A stretch of DNA of 64,000 nucleotides, from positions 82,942 to 146,941 of the forward strand of contig NZ_JAYXIH010000007.1 of NCBI RefSeq assembly GCF_036016755.1. Direction: 5' to 3'. Under the pieces are notes generated by a model. The model saw only the letters and a program-made list of their open reading frames with translations, was not told where the DNA came from and ran no database searches. The position numbers and the translations under genes were made by a program. Shown piece after piece: positions 6,997 to 15,251 of this stretch (position 1 is the first letter of the stretch; every line of letters starts with the position of its first letter). This DNA is from Aurantimonas coralicida_A. Lineage in GTDB: Bacteria; Pseudomonadota; Alphaproteobacteria; Rhizobiales; Rhizobiaceae.

Positions 6997-8967
6997 ATGA
7001 GAGCTTCTAGCGTCATCGACGTTATTCTGGGCGAGGCCGGCTGGAAAGGCGGGCGCGACGCGCGCTTTGAAGACATGAAGGCGATTGCGTCTGTCGTGGT
7101 CAATCGGGCGAAGGCGCTCGGCGTATCGATGGAAGATGTTGTCCAGCGGACTAGCGAATTCAACGCGTACAACAAACCGTTGCCGTCCGGCGTCAACGCC
7201 TATCGTAATCTGGCCGAAAAGGCGGTCAAGGACGTTCTGGAAAACGGTTCGGTGCATAAGGCAACCTTCTACGCCACGCCGGATTATACCCAAAACCTCC
7301 CCAAAGGCCTGAAGGAAATTACACGCACCAAGGGCCACGTCTATTTCACCGATCCCCAAAAGCGCGCGATCAAGACGCGCATCGGCACGAAGCCGGCCGA
7401 CTACGGCAAGATCACATCCGGCCCGCTCCGCTCGGTCGACAGGCCCCCCGTTCCGGGCCTCCAGCCATATAATCCAATCGCGCGGCAGGAAGAGATCAAT
7501 AACAGGCGCGTCGCGACAATGCGCCTTGGCGGTGCGCTCGCGCCCACGCAGCGCCCTGCCGGCATGGGAACGCCAATGCCGAAGCCGACGCAGCGCGCCA
7601 GCCTTCCTGGCCGCCCCGGCCTGCCGACGCCGACCTCCCGGCCGGAACCGCCGCAGCGCACTAACTTCGCCGGACCCGCCGGCAGCCCACGCTCGCAACA
7701 GGCCGGCTTGCTCGACGTGCCGGAATCCGTTCGGGACCGCATGGCGCCGCAACCGGCTTCGCTCCCCGCGTCCGTCCAGCAGCGCATGAACGGCTTCCCG
7801 GATCGCCCGACATTGCCGGACCTTCCTGCCGCGTCACGCATGATCGCCGGCACGGCTCCGAGCGTCACACCATCGCCGATGACCCGCGCCGATGCGCAAA
7901 ACCTTCCGGCTGGCGTGATGGATCGCATGGCAGGGTTTGACGCCGCTCCCACGCCAACCGCCCGCCCTTCGATGATGGATCGCGCCGCCGGGCTTTTCAG
8001 CATGGACGCCAAGGCCGCGACAATTCCGGGCGCAGCTCGGCTTTCGCCTGATGACCGGATTGCGCAGGCAACGCAACATGGCGCGCAGGGCTCCTGGGCA
8101 CCAACCGGGGCAACAGGATCATGGGCCCCGGCTCCGACCTCACGCCCGAATTTCGCCGGGCCGGCGGGAAGTCCCCGCGCCGCTGGCGTGCCGGACTATC
8201 AGGCGCCATCGGCCAGGCCCTATTCGCCGCCTCCTTCAAGCTACCAGTCGCCAGCCTTTTCGACGGCTATGCCGCAGATCGACGCGCTCGGGCAGCCGCC
8301 CATCCCCGGCCTGCAACGAGCACCGACGCCGCCGTCCTATCAATCAGCGCCGCCGTCCTACCCCGCCCCGCGGGAAGTCGCGGCCGCTCCGCGTGTTGCC
8401 GGGCCAGTGGGGCAAGTCAGGCAGGACGAACAGCCGCAGCGCGGGAATATCCCGACTGGCAGTTACGTGTCGCCGGAGCAGCGCATGGCCGATATGGTAG
8501 CGCGCTCGCGGCCTCAACCGGAAGCTCCTGGCCTGTTCAGCGGCGGGTTCAGCGGCCCGAAAGGCGTCCTTGGCGGTGCCTTGCTCGGCGGCTCTGTCGG
8601 CGGGCTTCCCGGTGCCTTGCTGGGCGGGCTGCTAGGCAGTCAGTCGGTGCGCTCCGGCCTCGGCCTTGGGGATATGGGGCGCGACAGCTTCCAGAACGAT
8701 TGGTCGCCGGCGGTCAATCCTGGCGGCGGCGTCGTCGTCAACGGCGCGGGGCGCCCGACCTATTCCCTCGCCAACGGCAGCACGACCACGCCAACCGGCA
8801 CGCCTTACGATCCATGGTCCGGGATGCGCGGAAATGTCGGGGTTTCAGCCGCTCCTCAAGAGATCGGGTTTTTCGAGAGCATGTTCGGCAAGCGGCGGGC
8901 GTCCAGCGGCGGGCGCGGCGGCGGCATAGGTCCGGGCGGTTCCGGCCCGGCTGATCCATCCAGATAA
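6997..8967 (+). CDS. SleB-type cell-wall hydrolase fused to a long Pro/Gly-rich region, virion-associated candidate
   Basis: A 656-aa protein. Residues 1 to about 130 resemble the SleB/Hydrolase_2 domain: ILGEAG with the likely catalytic glutamate near residue 10, a VVVNRAKALG helix, and a TFYATPDYT segment. The middle (about 155-480) is rich in Pro, Arg, Ser and Thr and repeats the string NFAGPAGSPR twice. A Gly/Leu-rich amphipathic stretch follows (GALLGGSVGGLPGALLGG, about 520-555). A peptidoglycan hydrolase joined to disordered and membrane-active parts fits an internal virion protein that opens the wall during DNA entry. It starts a three-gene co-directional set. Virion location is inferred. 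Confidence 0.7.
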   Translation: MRASSVIDVILGEAGWKGGRDARFEDMKAIASVVVNRAKALGVSMEDVVQRTSEFNAYNKPLPSGVNAYRNLAEKAVKDVLENGSVHKATFYATPDYTQNLPKGLKEITRTKGHVYFTDPQKRAIKTRIGTKPADYGKITSGPLRSVDRPPVPGLQPYNPIARQEEINNRRVATMRLGGALAPTQRPAGMGTPMPKPTQRASLPGRPGLPTPTSRPEPPQRTNFAGPAGSPRSQQAGLLDVPESVRDRMAPQPASLPASVQQRMNGFPDRPTLPDLPAASRMIAGTAPSVTPSPMTRADAQNLPAGVMDRMAGFDAAPTPTARPSMMDRAAGLFSMDAKAATIPGAARLSPDDRIAQATQHGAQGSWAPTGATGSWAPAPTSRPNFAGPAGSPRAAGVPDYQAPSARPYSPPPSSYQSPAFSTAMPQIDALGQPPIPGLQRAPTPPSYQSAPPSYPAPREVAAAPRVAGPVGQVRQDEQPQRGNIPTGSYVSPEQRMADMVARSRPQPEAPGLFSGGFSGPKGVLGGALLGGSVGGLPGALLGGLLGSQSVRSGLGLGDMGRDSFQNDWSPAVNPGGGVVVNGAGRPTYSLANGSTTTPTGTPYDPWSGMRGNVGVSAAPQEIGFFESMFGKRRASSGGRGGGIGPGGSGPADPSR

Positions 8968-9025
8968 ACACGACACCACGCAACAATCCCGGCCCGGCGG
9001 CGGTCTTTGGTAAGGGAATAATACG

Positions 9026-10234
9026 ATGGGACTTCTTGACGGCCTATTCAGCGGCGGCGGATTGCAGGCGCAGGCGCCCGGTTCGGGTTCCGGCGGCGGG
9101 TTTATGGACCGGCTGACGCAAATGCAGCAGACCAACCCGGAGGCGTTCATCGCGCTCGGCGCGGGGCTTATGCGCGGCGACATGGCCGGCGGCGTTCGCC
9201 AAATGGGGCAGGCGGTCGGCGACTATCGCGGCGACCAACGGCGTTCGAACCTCCAGCGCGAAGGCTGGGACCGGCAGGACGACCGCTTTGCGCAAAGCCA
9301 CGCTCTCGATCAGGCGCGTTTCGACAACACGATTGCGGCGCAAGGCACAGCCCAGGCGCAGGAGCAACAGCAGTTGAACCAGACGCTCAAATGGGCGGAA
9401 TCGACTGGCGACCCCGACGTAATGGGCTTGGCTGGCGCCGGCATGTTCGACGAGGCGTTCAAGGTTTGGAATGTGAAGAAAAACGGCGGTGATTTGCCCA
9501 CAAGCGTGCAGGAATTCCTGTACGGGCAGAAGAATCCCGACTTCCTCGACTACAAAAGGTCAACGAAGGGGGGCGTCAACGTCAACGTTGGCGACGGGGC
9601 GCCAGAACTTGGCAAGTTGAGCACTGATTATGGCTATTTGCTTGATCCAGAAACCCGTCAGCCTGTAATCGATCCTTCGACCAATCTTCCGATGTCGTCA
9701 GCTATCCCCGGTAGTCCGGCATGGCAGGACCAGCAGCAGGCCCAAGCTAAAGCGGCGGCATCTGCCGGGAGTCGTCAAACCTCTACTGATACTGTCACCA
9801 CTGCCGCACAGCGCGCGCGCGATGCCTTGACGGGCGGAATGCCCGCAACCGGCACGGTCGGCAATATCATGGCGAATTTGCCTGAATCCAACGCGGCGGA
9901 AATTCGGCGCCAGACGGAAGTGCTCCAGGCGACGGCGAAATTCGACAACCTGCAAATGATGCGGGCGAATTCTCCCACAGGTGGCGCGTTGGGTAATGTG
10001 TCGGACGCGGAAGGCGCCATGCTTGCGGCAAAGTCGGGCGCGCTGGACCCGAGCAGCCCTAACTTCCTCCGAGATGTGGACGACTATGAGCGCACGCTGC
10101 TTCGCGTCATTCACGGGCCGGCAGCCGGCGATGCGATCTATCAGCAAACCCGTAGCGGTGCACCGCAAGCGCAGCGACCCGCTAATCCCGGCGCCAATCG
10201 AACGTCCAACGGCCTGAACTGGAGCGTACAATAA
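9026..10234 (+). CDS. phage internal virion/ejection-like protein (402 aa)
   Basis: A 402-aa protein. The N-terminus is Gly-rich and amphipathic (MGLLDGLFSGGG), then a helix with FIALGAGLMRGDMAGG and a Gln/Arg-rich coiled region. The C-terminus has the string SPTGGALGNVSDAEGAML, a motif shared by many phage DNA-ejection proteins, followed by a helix. Its last base overlaps the first base of the next gene's ATG. The probable role is part of the channel that carries DNA across the envelope. No enzymatic motif is seen. Confidence 0.65.
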   Translation: MGLLDGLFSGGGLQAQAPGSGSGGGFMDRLTQMQQTNPEAFIALGAGLMRGDMAGGVRQMGQAVGDYRGDQRRSNLQREGWDRQDDRFAQSHALDQARFDNTIAAQGTAQAQEQQQLNQTLKWAESTGDPDVMGLAGAGMFDEAFKVWNVKKNGGDLPTSVQEFLYGQKNPDFLDYKRSTKGGVNVNVGDGAPELGKLSTDYGYLLDPETRQPVIDPSTNLPMSSAIPGSPAWQDQQQAQAKAAASAGSRQTSTDTVTTAAQRARDALTGGMPATGTVGNIMANLPESNAAEIRRQTEVLQATAKFDNLQMMRANSPTGGALGNVSDAEGAMLAAKSGALDPSSPNFLRDVDDYERTLLRVIHGPAAGDAIYQQTRSGAPQAQRPANPGANRTSNGLNWSVQ

Positions 10235-13227
10235 TGGCGACGCTGAACATTGAAGGAAAGTCGGTCGCGATCGATGACGCATTCCTGAGCCTGTCGCCGG
10301 ATGAACAGAACCGCACGGTGCAGGAAATCGCCGGGCAGATCGGAATCCAGCCCCAGGCGGAGGGTTCGGGCCTCGCGATGAACGCCACCGCCGGCATCAA
10401 TGAAGGGCTCTATGGGACGCTCGGCGCTCCCGTCGATCTGGCGCGCGGGGCGATGAACCTGGGTATCCGTGGCGTCAACGCGGCGACGGGCGCAGATATC
10501 GGGCAGATTCCGAGTGACAGTTTCATGGGCTCGCAGTGGATCGGCGAAAGCCTGGGCGGCCTATCTCCTGCCATCGATCCTGCGAACACGGTTGCCGACA
10601 CGACGGGCGAGAAGGTGGCGCGCGGCGTCGGTCAGGGCGTCGGGTACACGGTGGCGCCACAGGCTGCTGCCGGTGCCCTGATGCGCGGCGGTCAGCTTTC
10701 CGGGCAGGCTGCACAGACCGCCGGTCAGATTCTCGGGCGAACGGAATCGACCGGGGCTGTCGCAGGCAATGCGGCGATTGGCGGTCTTTCGGGTGGCGGC
10801 GCTTCGGCCGCAATGGAAGCCGCGCCCGAACAATGGAAGCCGTTGGCGGGTCTCGCTGGCGGTCTGGCGGCCGGTACGGCTGGCGTCGCGGCGGCGGGTG
10901 TTCCTGGCCTTACCCGGCAGGGCGCAAGGGCGGCACGAGACTATGCCGCTCCCATGACGGCGAAAGGCCGTGAGCGAATGGCCGGCGAAATGCTGCGCTC
11001 GGGCACTGCCGATCCGCAGGCCGCGCGGCAGGCAATCGACGCGGGGAATCTCGACATTCTGCCGGGCTCGAAACCGACGACGTTTCAGGCGACCGGCGAC
11101 ATGGGGCTCGGCGCGATGGAGCGGACGGCGGCGACACGTCGGCCGGATCTGTTCCAGCAGCGGCGAGCTGACCAGAACGCGGTGCGTGTCGGCGCGATGG
11201 AAGGAATCGAGCGAGGGGGCGCGCCGGAAAAGGTCGCGGCTGTTGTGCGGTCTCGCCTCCAGCAGATCGATCGCGCCACGCAAGACATCCTTGACCGGGC
11301 CACAGGGGCGGCCCGTGGCAGCGCCGACGACCTTGGCCGGGGGATGACGCCGGAAGATGCCGGAACTTCTCTGCGGGGCTCTCTCGAAGCCGCACGAGCA
11401 CAAGCCAAGGAAGCCGAACGTGCGTTGTGGAACGCGGTCGATCCTGACGGATCGCTTGTCGCGCCTGCGGACAAGTTGCGGACGCAGGCTTCGCAGTTGC
11501 TGGAGACCATGCCCTCCACCGAGCGCCGGCCGTCCGGCGAGGAGGCTGCCATATTCGAGACGATCGGTGGCCTGAACCAGGTTGCGCCCTTCGCGGATAT
11601 CGCCGCCTTACGTTCCCGCCTGAGTGATGCTTTGAAGGTCGAACGGCGGACAAATGGCGAGACGCGTACCTACCGCCGACTGTCGATGCTCCGCGGGGCA
11701 TTGGAGGACGACCTTTCCGCTGCTATCTCTACGAAGGTGGCGCAGGAAGCCGATGCGGTTGCACGCGGCGCGATGAGCGCAGACGAAACAATGCTGGCAC
11801 GCTTCGAAGCCAAGCGGGAAAACTGGTTTGCCGAACGACAAGCGCAAGCAAGGGATCAAGGCGGTGGAGTTGGTTCTGTCGGATATGGAGCCGGCGGACA
11901 GATTGCCGTTCCTGGCGTATCTGGAGCAAGAGGCCAAACGGGAAGGCAATCTTCAGGACCTTCGAGCAATCCGCGACTATCGGGAGATGGCCTCCCGTCC
12001 AACTTCGACGAAGCCGCCCGAGAGCGACTGACGGCCGCCACCACGGCTACCCGCGAACGCGCTGGCACCTTCGACAATCGCCAACTCAGCCCGCTCCGCC
12101 GCCGTCCCGCCAAGAATGCCCCCTATGACATGACGGCTTCGGCTGTTCCCGGACGCGTGTTCTCGCCGGGTCCGAAGGGCTTCGAAAATGTCCAGGCCTA
12201 TCGCAAGGCGGTCGGCGATCAGGGCGCCATGGATGCGCTGGAAGGCTATGCGGTCGATCGTATCAGCAAGGCGGCGATGCGCGAGGACGGTACGCTTGAT
12301 CCGGGCCGGCTCGCCTCCTGGCGCAAGATGCACGCGGATGCTCTCCGGGCCTTCCCTGACCTCGATCGCCGCATTGCCAATGCCGGCGCGGCTTCGGAGA
12401 CCGTGGCAAGGATCGCGGCACAGCGGAAAGCGGCGCTCGATGCTGCGCAGGAGGGCATTCTCGGGCGGCTGCTCAGGCTCGACGATCCGGCAGACGTAAA
12501 GCGCACGGTTGGCGCGGTGTTCTCGGCGCAGGACGGCGTAAAGCGAATGCGGACTATCCGGCAGGCCATCGGCGACAACAAGGAGGCAAAGCAGGGACTT
12601 CGCAAGGCGGTCGCGGATTACATGGCCGAGCGCTTCGTCGGGAACACGGAGGCAGGCACCTCTGGCGTCGGCACGATGAAATCCGACACGTTCCAGAACT
12701 TCGTCCGGCAGAACAGCTTTGCCCTGAGTGAGGCCGGGTTCTCGGGCGAGGAAATCAAGCTGATGCAGCGGGTCGCGGAAGATCTGCAGCGAGCCACTCG
12801 CTCGATTGCCGCGGTGCGCATACCTGGGCAGTCGAACACGGCGCAGGACATCATGGCGGCATCGAAAGGCAAGATTACGCAGACGATCCTGGACCGGATG
12901 ATTGCCGCGGTATCGGGTGCCGGTGGCTTCATGGTCGGCAATGTGGGGGGCGGCCTGTCGGCCTATGTCGGCGCTGAAACGATGATGGCGCTGCGCCATG
13001 CCGGGCTGGAAACGATTGACGACATCGTTGCCGATGCGCTGCTTAATCCGGCAAGGGCTCGCGTACTCCTGACGGAGCCGGCGAAGCAGGCAGAACGGGG
13101 CACGCTCAAGATGCTGGCCCGGCTCTATCGTCAGGCGGCGGTTTCGACCGCGGCCGTCTCCTCCGATCAGAACGGCCGGGACAAGCCACTGCAGATCGAT
13201 GTCCCGTGGGGTGGGCCTCGCCATTGA
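10234..13227 (+). CDS. large internal virion-like protein (997 aa)
   Basis: A 997-aa protein, the largest in the element. It begins with a short conserved segment (AIDDAFLSLSPDEQNRTVQEI), then Gly/Ala-rich amphipathic helices (about 45-240) and long helical regions. A well-conserved block follows from about residue 585 (NFDEAARERL to APYDMTASAVPGR), and a hydrophobic segment occurs near 890 (GAGGFMVGNVGGGLSAYVG). Size, composition and order match internal-core/ejection proteins of podoviruses. Residues about 537-589 are an oddity: codon third positions there are poor in G/C, while a different frame is G/C-rich (see 11828-12031). No transglycosylase motif was recognised. Confidence 0.65.
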   Translation: MATLNIEGKSVAIDDAFLSLSPDEQNRTVQEIAGQIGIQPQAEGSGLAMNATAGINEGLYGTLGAPVDLARGAMNLGIRGVNAATGADIGQIPSDSFMGSQWIGESLGGLSPAIDPANTVADTTGEKVARGVGQGVGYTVAPQAAAGALMRGGQLSGQAAQTAGQILGRTESTGAVAGNAAIGGLSGGGASAAMEAAPEQWKPLAGLAGGLAAGTAGVAAAGVPGLTRQGARAARDYAAPMTAKGRERMAGEMLRSGTADPQAARQAIDAGNLDILPGSKPTTFQATGDMGLGAMERTAATRRPDLFQQRRADQNAVRVGAMEGIERGGAPEKVAAVVRSRLQQIDRATQDILDRATGAARGSADDLGRGMTPEDAGTSLRGSLEAARAQAKEAERALWNAVDPDGSLVAPADKLRTQASQLLETMPSTERRPSGEEAAIFETIGGLNQVAPFADIAALRSRLSDALKVERRTNGETRTYRRLSMLRGALEDDLSAAISTKVAQEADAVARGAMSADETMLARFEAKRENWFAERQAQARDQGGGVGSVGYGAGGQIAVPGVSGARGQTGRQSSGPSSNPRLSGDGLPSNFDEAARERLTAATTATRERAGTFDNRQLSPLRRRPAKNAPYDMTASAVPGRVFSPGPKGFENVQAYRKAVGDQGAMDALEGYAVDRISKAAMREDGTLDPGRLASWRKMHADALRAFPDLDRRIANAGAASETVARIAAQRKAALDAAQEGILGRLLRLDDPADVKRTVGAVFSAQDGVKRMRTIRQAIGDNKEAKQGLRKAVADYMAERFVGNTEAGTSGVGTMKSDTFQNFVRQNSFALSEAGFSGEEIKLMQRVAEDLQRATRSIAAVRIPGQSNTAQDIMAASKGKITQTILDRMIAAVSGAGGFMVGNVGGGLSAYVGAETMMALRHAGLETIDDIVADALLNPARARVLLTEPAKQAERGTLKMLARLYRQAAVSTAAVSSDQNGRDKPLQIDVPWGGPRH
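11828..12031 (+). CDS. overprinted open frame inside the 997-aa gene
   Basis: This frame reads 67 aa from a TTG and includes the helical string VELVLSDMEPADRLPFLAYL. By hand count 50 of its 67 codons end in G or C, against 20 of 53 codons in the same stretch of the long frame. That suggests the DNA was, or is, translated in this frame. Either a small overlapping gene or a segment trapped between two compensating frameshifts explains it. No clear ribosome site was seen. Confidence 0.35.
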   Translation: MPNDKRKQGIKAVELVLSDMEPADRLPFLAYLEQEAKREGNLQDLRAIRDYREMASRPTSTKPPESD

Positions 13228-13313
13228 CGGTCGGCGGTCATATCCATGCCGCCCTGCCGGCGGTACTCACGGCGGCGTCGATGCTGACAGTCGCAGTCTT
13301 CGTGTTCATCTGA
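13206..13313 (+). CDS. short holin-like membrane peptide
   Basis: A 35-aa frame with a GTG start overlapping the end of the 997-aa gene. Its C-terminal half is one hydrophobic segment (ALPAVLTAASMLTVAVFVFI). Position between the large virion-like gene and the terminase-like gene matches where T7-like phages keep a small holin. No ribosome site is obvious, so confidence is low. Confidence 0.35.
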   Translation: MGWASPLTVGGHIHAALPAVLTAASMLTVAVFVFI

Positions 13314-13323
13314 AGGGATCGTC

Positions 13324-13743
13324 ATGGGCAAGGTACGAGATAGCGACGGGCAGGCGGCTGAACCTACAGCCGAAAAGCAGCCGGCGCACCTCCGCGACGA
13401 CCTCAAGTTCAAGCCAGGCCAGAGCGGCAATCCTCAGGGCCGTCCCAAAGGCTCGCGCAACAAGCTCAGCGAAGCGTTCATCGAGGCGATGTATGACGAC
13501 TTCGAGGCGCATGGCGTCTCGGCAATCGTTGAGGTGCGCGAGACCAAGCCTGACGCCTATCTCAAGGTCATCGCATCGATCCTGCCGCGCGATCTGAACG
13601 TCAACGTGAACCACATGGACGATATGACGGATGACGAGCTTATCGAGCGCATCCGGGCTCTCGACGCTACCATCCGACCTTTCCTCGATGCTGGTGGAAC
13701 GGCTGAAGATGACGGCAGAGATCAAACGCCGCTTAAGCACTAA
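13324..13743 (+). CDS. DUF5681 protein, small-terminase-like
   Basis: A 139-aa protein. Residues about 28-47 hold the diagnostic DUF5681 string FKPGQSGNPQGRPKGSRNK. Proteins of this family usually lie directly before the phage large terminase and are thought to act like the small terminase in choosing DNA for packaging. Here no large terminase follows. Directly after the stop, in the same frame, is a remnant resembling the C-terminus of another DUF5681 protein (13744-13935). A retained packaging-specificity factor without its motor is what a satellite would carry. Confidence 0.75.
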   Translation: MGKVRDSDGQAAEPTAEKQPAHLRDDLKFKPGQSGNPQGRPKGSRNKLSEAFIEAMYDDFEAHGVSAIVEVRETKPDAYLKVIASILPRDLNVNVNHMDDMTDDELIERIRALDATIRPFLDAGGTAEDDGRDQTPLKH

Positions 13744-13935
13744 CCGCCTGCGGGCATATCGACCTTGAGGGCGGTTACCACCGCGCTCTCCTGCATCGCC
13801 AAAGCAGCCGCATCGGGACAGATCGCGCCGAGCGAAGCGCAGAGCCTTGCCGCTATCGTCGAGGCGCAGCGAAAGGCCATCGAGACCGGCGAAATCCTGG
13901 AGCGACTGGAGGCACTGGAGAAGGCCGCGAAATAG
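13744..13935 (+). pseudogene. remnant of a DUF5681-type protein C-terminus
   Basis: In the same frame as the preceding gene, after its TAA, an open stretch encodes AVTTALSCIAKAAASGQIAP and ends in ILERLEALEKAAK. This matches the typical last part of longer DUF5681 proteins (alanine-rich helix, then GEL/GQI-type turn, then an acidic coiled end). No ATG is present. It is best read as a scar of recombination or deletion between two terminase-like genes. Confidence 0.55.
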
Positions 13936-14047
13936 AAACCCGCTTGTTTCGCGAGAAGCAGGCGATCCCCTGTCCGGCGTTCGTGGGCCCGGTGTCTCCC
14001 GCGTGGAGCGCCGGGCTTTTGTCGTGGGTAGGCTCGGCGTGATGAGG

Positions 14048-14140
14048 TTATTCGGCCGGCGCCCATGAAAGGCCCGCGGCGAAGATGGCGGCGGAGACGA
14101 CGAGCCTATCGGCGAGAATGCGAATCAGGGCTTCACGCAC
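14048..14140 (-). CDS. 30-aa membrane peptide coupled to the XRE operon
   Basis: A GTG start overlaps the stop of the upstream XRE gene (GTGCGTGA). The predicted peptide has a short basic start (MREALIRILADR) and one hydrophobic segment (LVVSAAIFAAGLSW). Tight coupling supports translation, but the length makes this uncertain. Confidence 0.4.
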   Translation of the reverse strand: MREALIRILADRLVVSAAIFAAGLSWAPAE

Positions 14141-14528
14141 GGTCTGGCTCCTTACCGGCTGCTGCGCTCTCGATTGCGTCGACCACCTTGTGAAGCGATG
14201 CGACGGCCGGCTCCCGCATGCCGGCAGGCAGACCGCTCAGCCGCCTCGCCAGCTTCATCACATCGGCGGGGTAGAAGCTAATCGGATCGGCTGTCTCGTC
14301 CTCTCCGATCAGTTCGACAACCTGAACTCCCAAGGCCTTCGCCGCCTTGCGCAGGCGCGATCCTGAAATCCGGTTCGTGCCCTTTTCGTATTTCTGCACC
14401 TGCTGAAACGAGACGCCGATTGCATTGCCTAAGTCTGCTTGGCTCATGCCCTTGAATGCCCGGCAGGCGCGCAGTTTTTCGCCAATCGAGATATCTTCAG
14501 GATTTGCAGCTTTCGCCAGCGTGGTCAT
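14133..14528 (-). CDS. XRE-family repressor
   Basis: A 131-aa regulator with an N-terminal helix-turn-helix: IGEKLRACRAFKGMSQADLG then IGVSFQQVQKYEKGTNRIS (about 15-60). This is the common rhizobial form of the Cro/CI-like family. The C-terminal part (about 75-130) is helical and may dimerise. It is the second gene of an operon with another XRE protein (ATGA overlap at 14525-14528) and is transcribed away from the plus-strand gene at 14884. It is probably the immunity-type repressor of the element. Confidence 0.85.
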   Translation of the reverse strand: MTTLAKAANPEDISIGEKLRACRAFKGMSQADLGNAIGVSFQQVQKYEKGTNRISGSRLRKAAKALGVQVVELIGEDETADPISFYPADVMKLARRLSGLPAGMREPAVASLHKVVDAIESAAAGKEPDRA

Positions 14529-14770
14529 TGGCTGGTTTCCTTCCTCAGCCTCACGCCCGCGCCGCCACCATTGGCGTCTATGAAAGTCACGCCGGCATCT
14601 TCCAGTGCCCGCCGCACTGCCTCGACATTATCGGCCGCGCTGCGCCCCGGCCCCAGCCGCTCCATTCTCTTGATCGTCGGGAGCGAGACCCCCGCCAGCT
14701 CGGCAAGTGCCGCTTGGGACACATCCACAAGCGCGCGTCCCGCCCGGATCTGGCTTGAAGTAATCACCAC
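14525..14770 (-). CDS. small XRE-family regulator
   Basis: An 81-aa protein with a helix-turn-helix (ITSSQIRAGRALVDVSQAAL, then AGVSLPTIKRME) followed by a small conserved beta unit (ALEDAGVTFIDANGGGAGVRL) seen in many short alphaproteobacterial regulators. It precedes and overlaps the larger XRE gene. The intergenic region upstream holds a 9/9-type inverted repeat (14806-14832), a likely operator. Confidence 0.82.
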   Translation of the reverse strand: MVITSSQIRAGRALVDVSQAALAELAGVSLPTIKRMERLGPGRSAADNVEAVRRALEDAGVTFIDANGGGAGVRLRKETSQ

Positions 14771-14805
14771 ATTTCGCCCTTCGTGACCCCTTTAGGACAT
14801 TTTGT

Positions 14806-14832
14806 GACGCCAAAGGGTTTACATTTGGTGTC
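14806..14832. promoter_or_regulatory. candidate operator between divergent XRE operon and 14884 gene
   Basis: GACGCCAAA and TTTGGTGTC form an inverted repeat with one mismatch and a 9-bp spacer; flanking GTGA extends the symmetry on each side. It lies in the 113-bp divergent intergenic region, where it would control both directions. Confidence 0.5.
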
Positions 14833-14883
14833 GTGAATCATACATAATGGGTCACAGACGATCCAACAAGGGAGACCCAACCG

Positions 14884-15201
14884 ATGTTTGACCGCCGCGC
14901 CATCATGCAAGATGCCTGGACCCGCTACCGCAAGCACAAGACTCGCACCTTCAACCGCGAATGGTTCCGGGCCGCGCTCATGTGGGCATGGAAGGACGCC
15001 AAGGCAGCCGCTGCCATCGTCGCCACCCGACAGGCGCAGGAAGCGACTGCCGAACGTGTCCGCGCAGAGATTGCCGCCGAGAAGGCTGCTGGCAAGTTCC
15101 GCCCGGTTTCCACCGCCGAGCTTGCCGAGCTGACGATCAGCGCCACCCCCTTCCGTCATTCGATCCAGCGCATCCGCACCGAATACGCCACCGCAGCCTA
15201 A
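14884..15201 (+). CDS. hypothetical protein, basic helical
   Basis: A 105-aa basic protein with a likely ribosome site (GGGAG) 8-12 nt upstream of the ATG. It has an N-terminal basic stretch (WTRYRKHKTRTFNREWFR) and an alanine-rich helix with alternating charge. No signal peptide or membrane segment. It is divergent from the XRE pair, the place of an early lytic gene in a lambda-like switch, but its function is unknown. Confidence 0.65.
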   Translation: MFDRRAIMQDAWTRYRKHKTRTFNREWFRAALMWAWKDAKAAAAIVATRQAQEATAERVRAEIAAEKAAGKFRPVSTAELAELTISATPFRHSIQRIRTEYATAA

Positions 15202-15251
15202 CCCTGCCGCGCAGCGCGGCACTATCGAACCACCAACAATTGGAGAAGATC

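Noticed and set aside
6436..7752. A 438-aa minus-strand frame
   Set aside because: It is antisense to the ribbon-helix-helix gene and the SleB-type gene and has no domain; GC-rich DNA often opens such frames.
11977..13224. A 415-aa minus-strand frame
   Set aside because: Antisense to the conserved part of the 997-aa protein; no recognisable motif.
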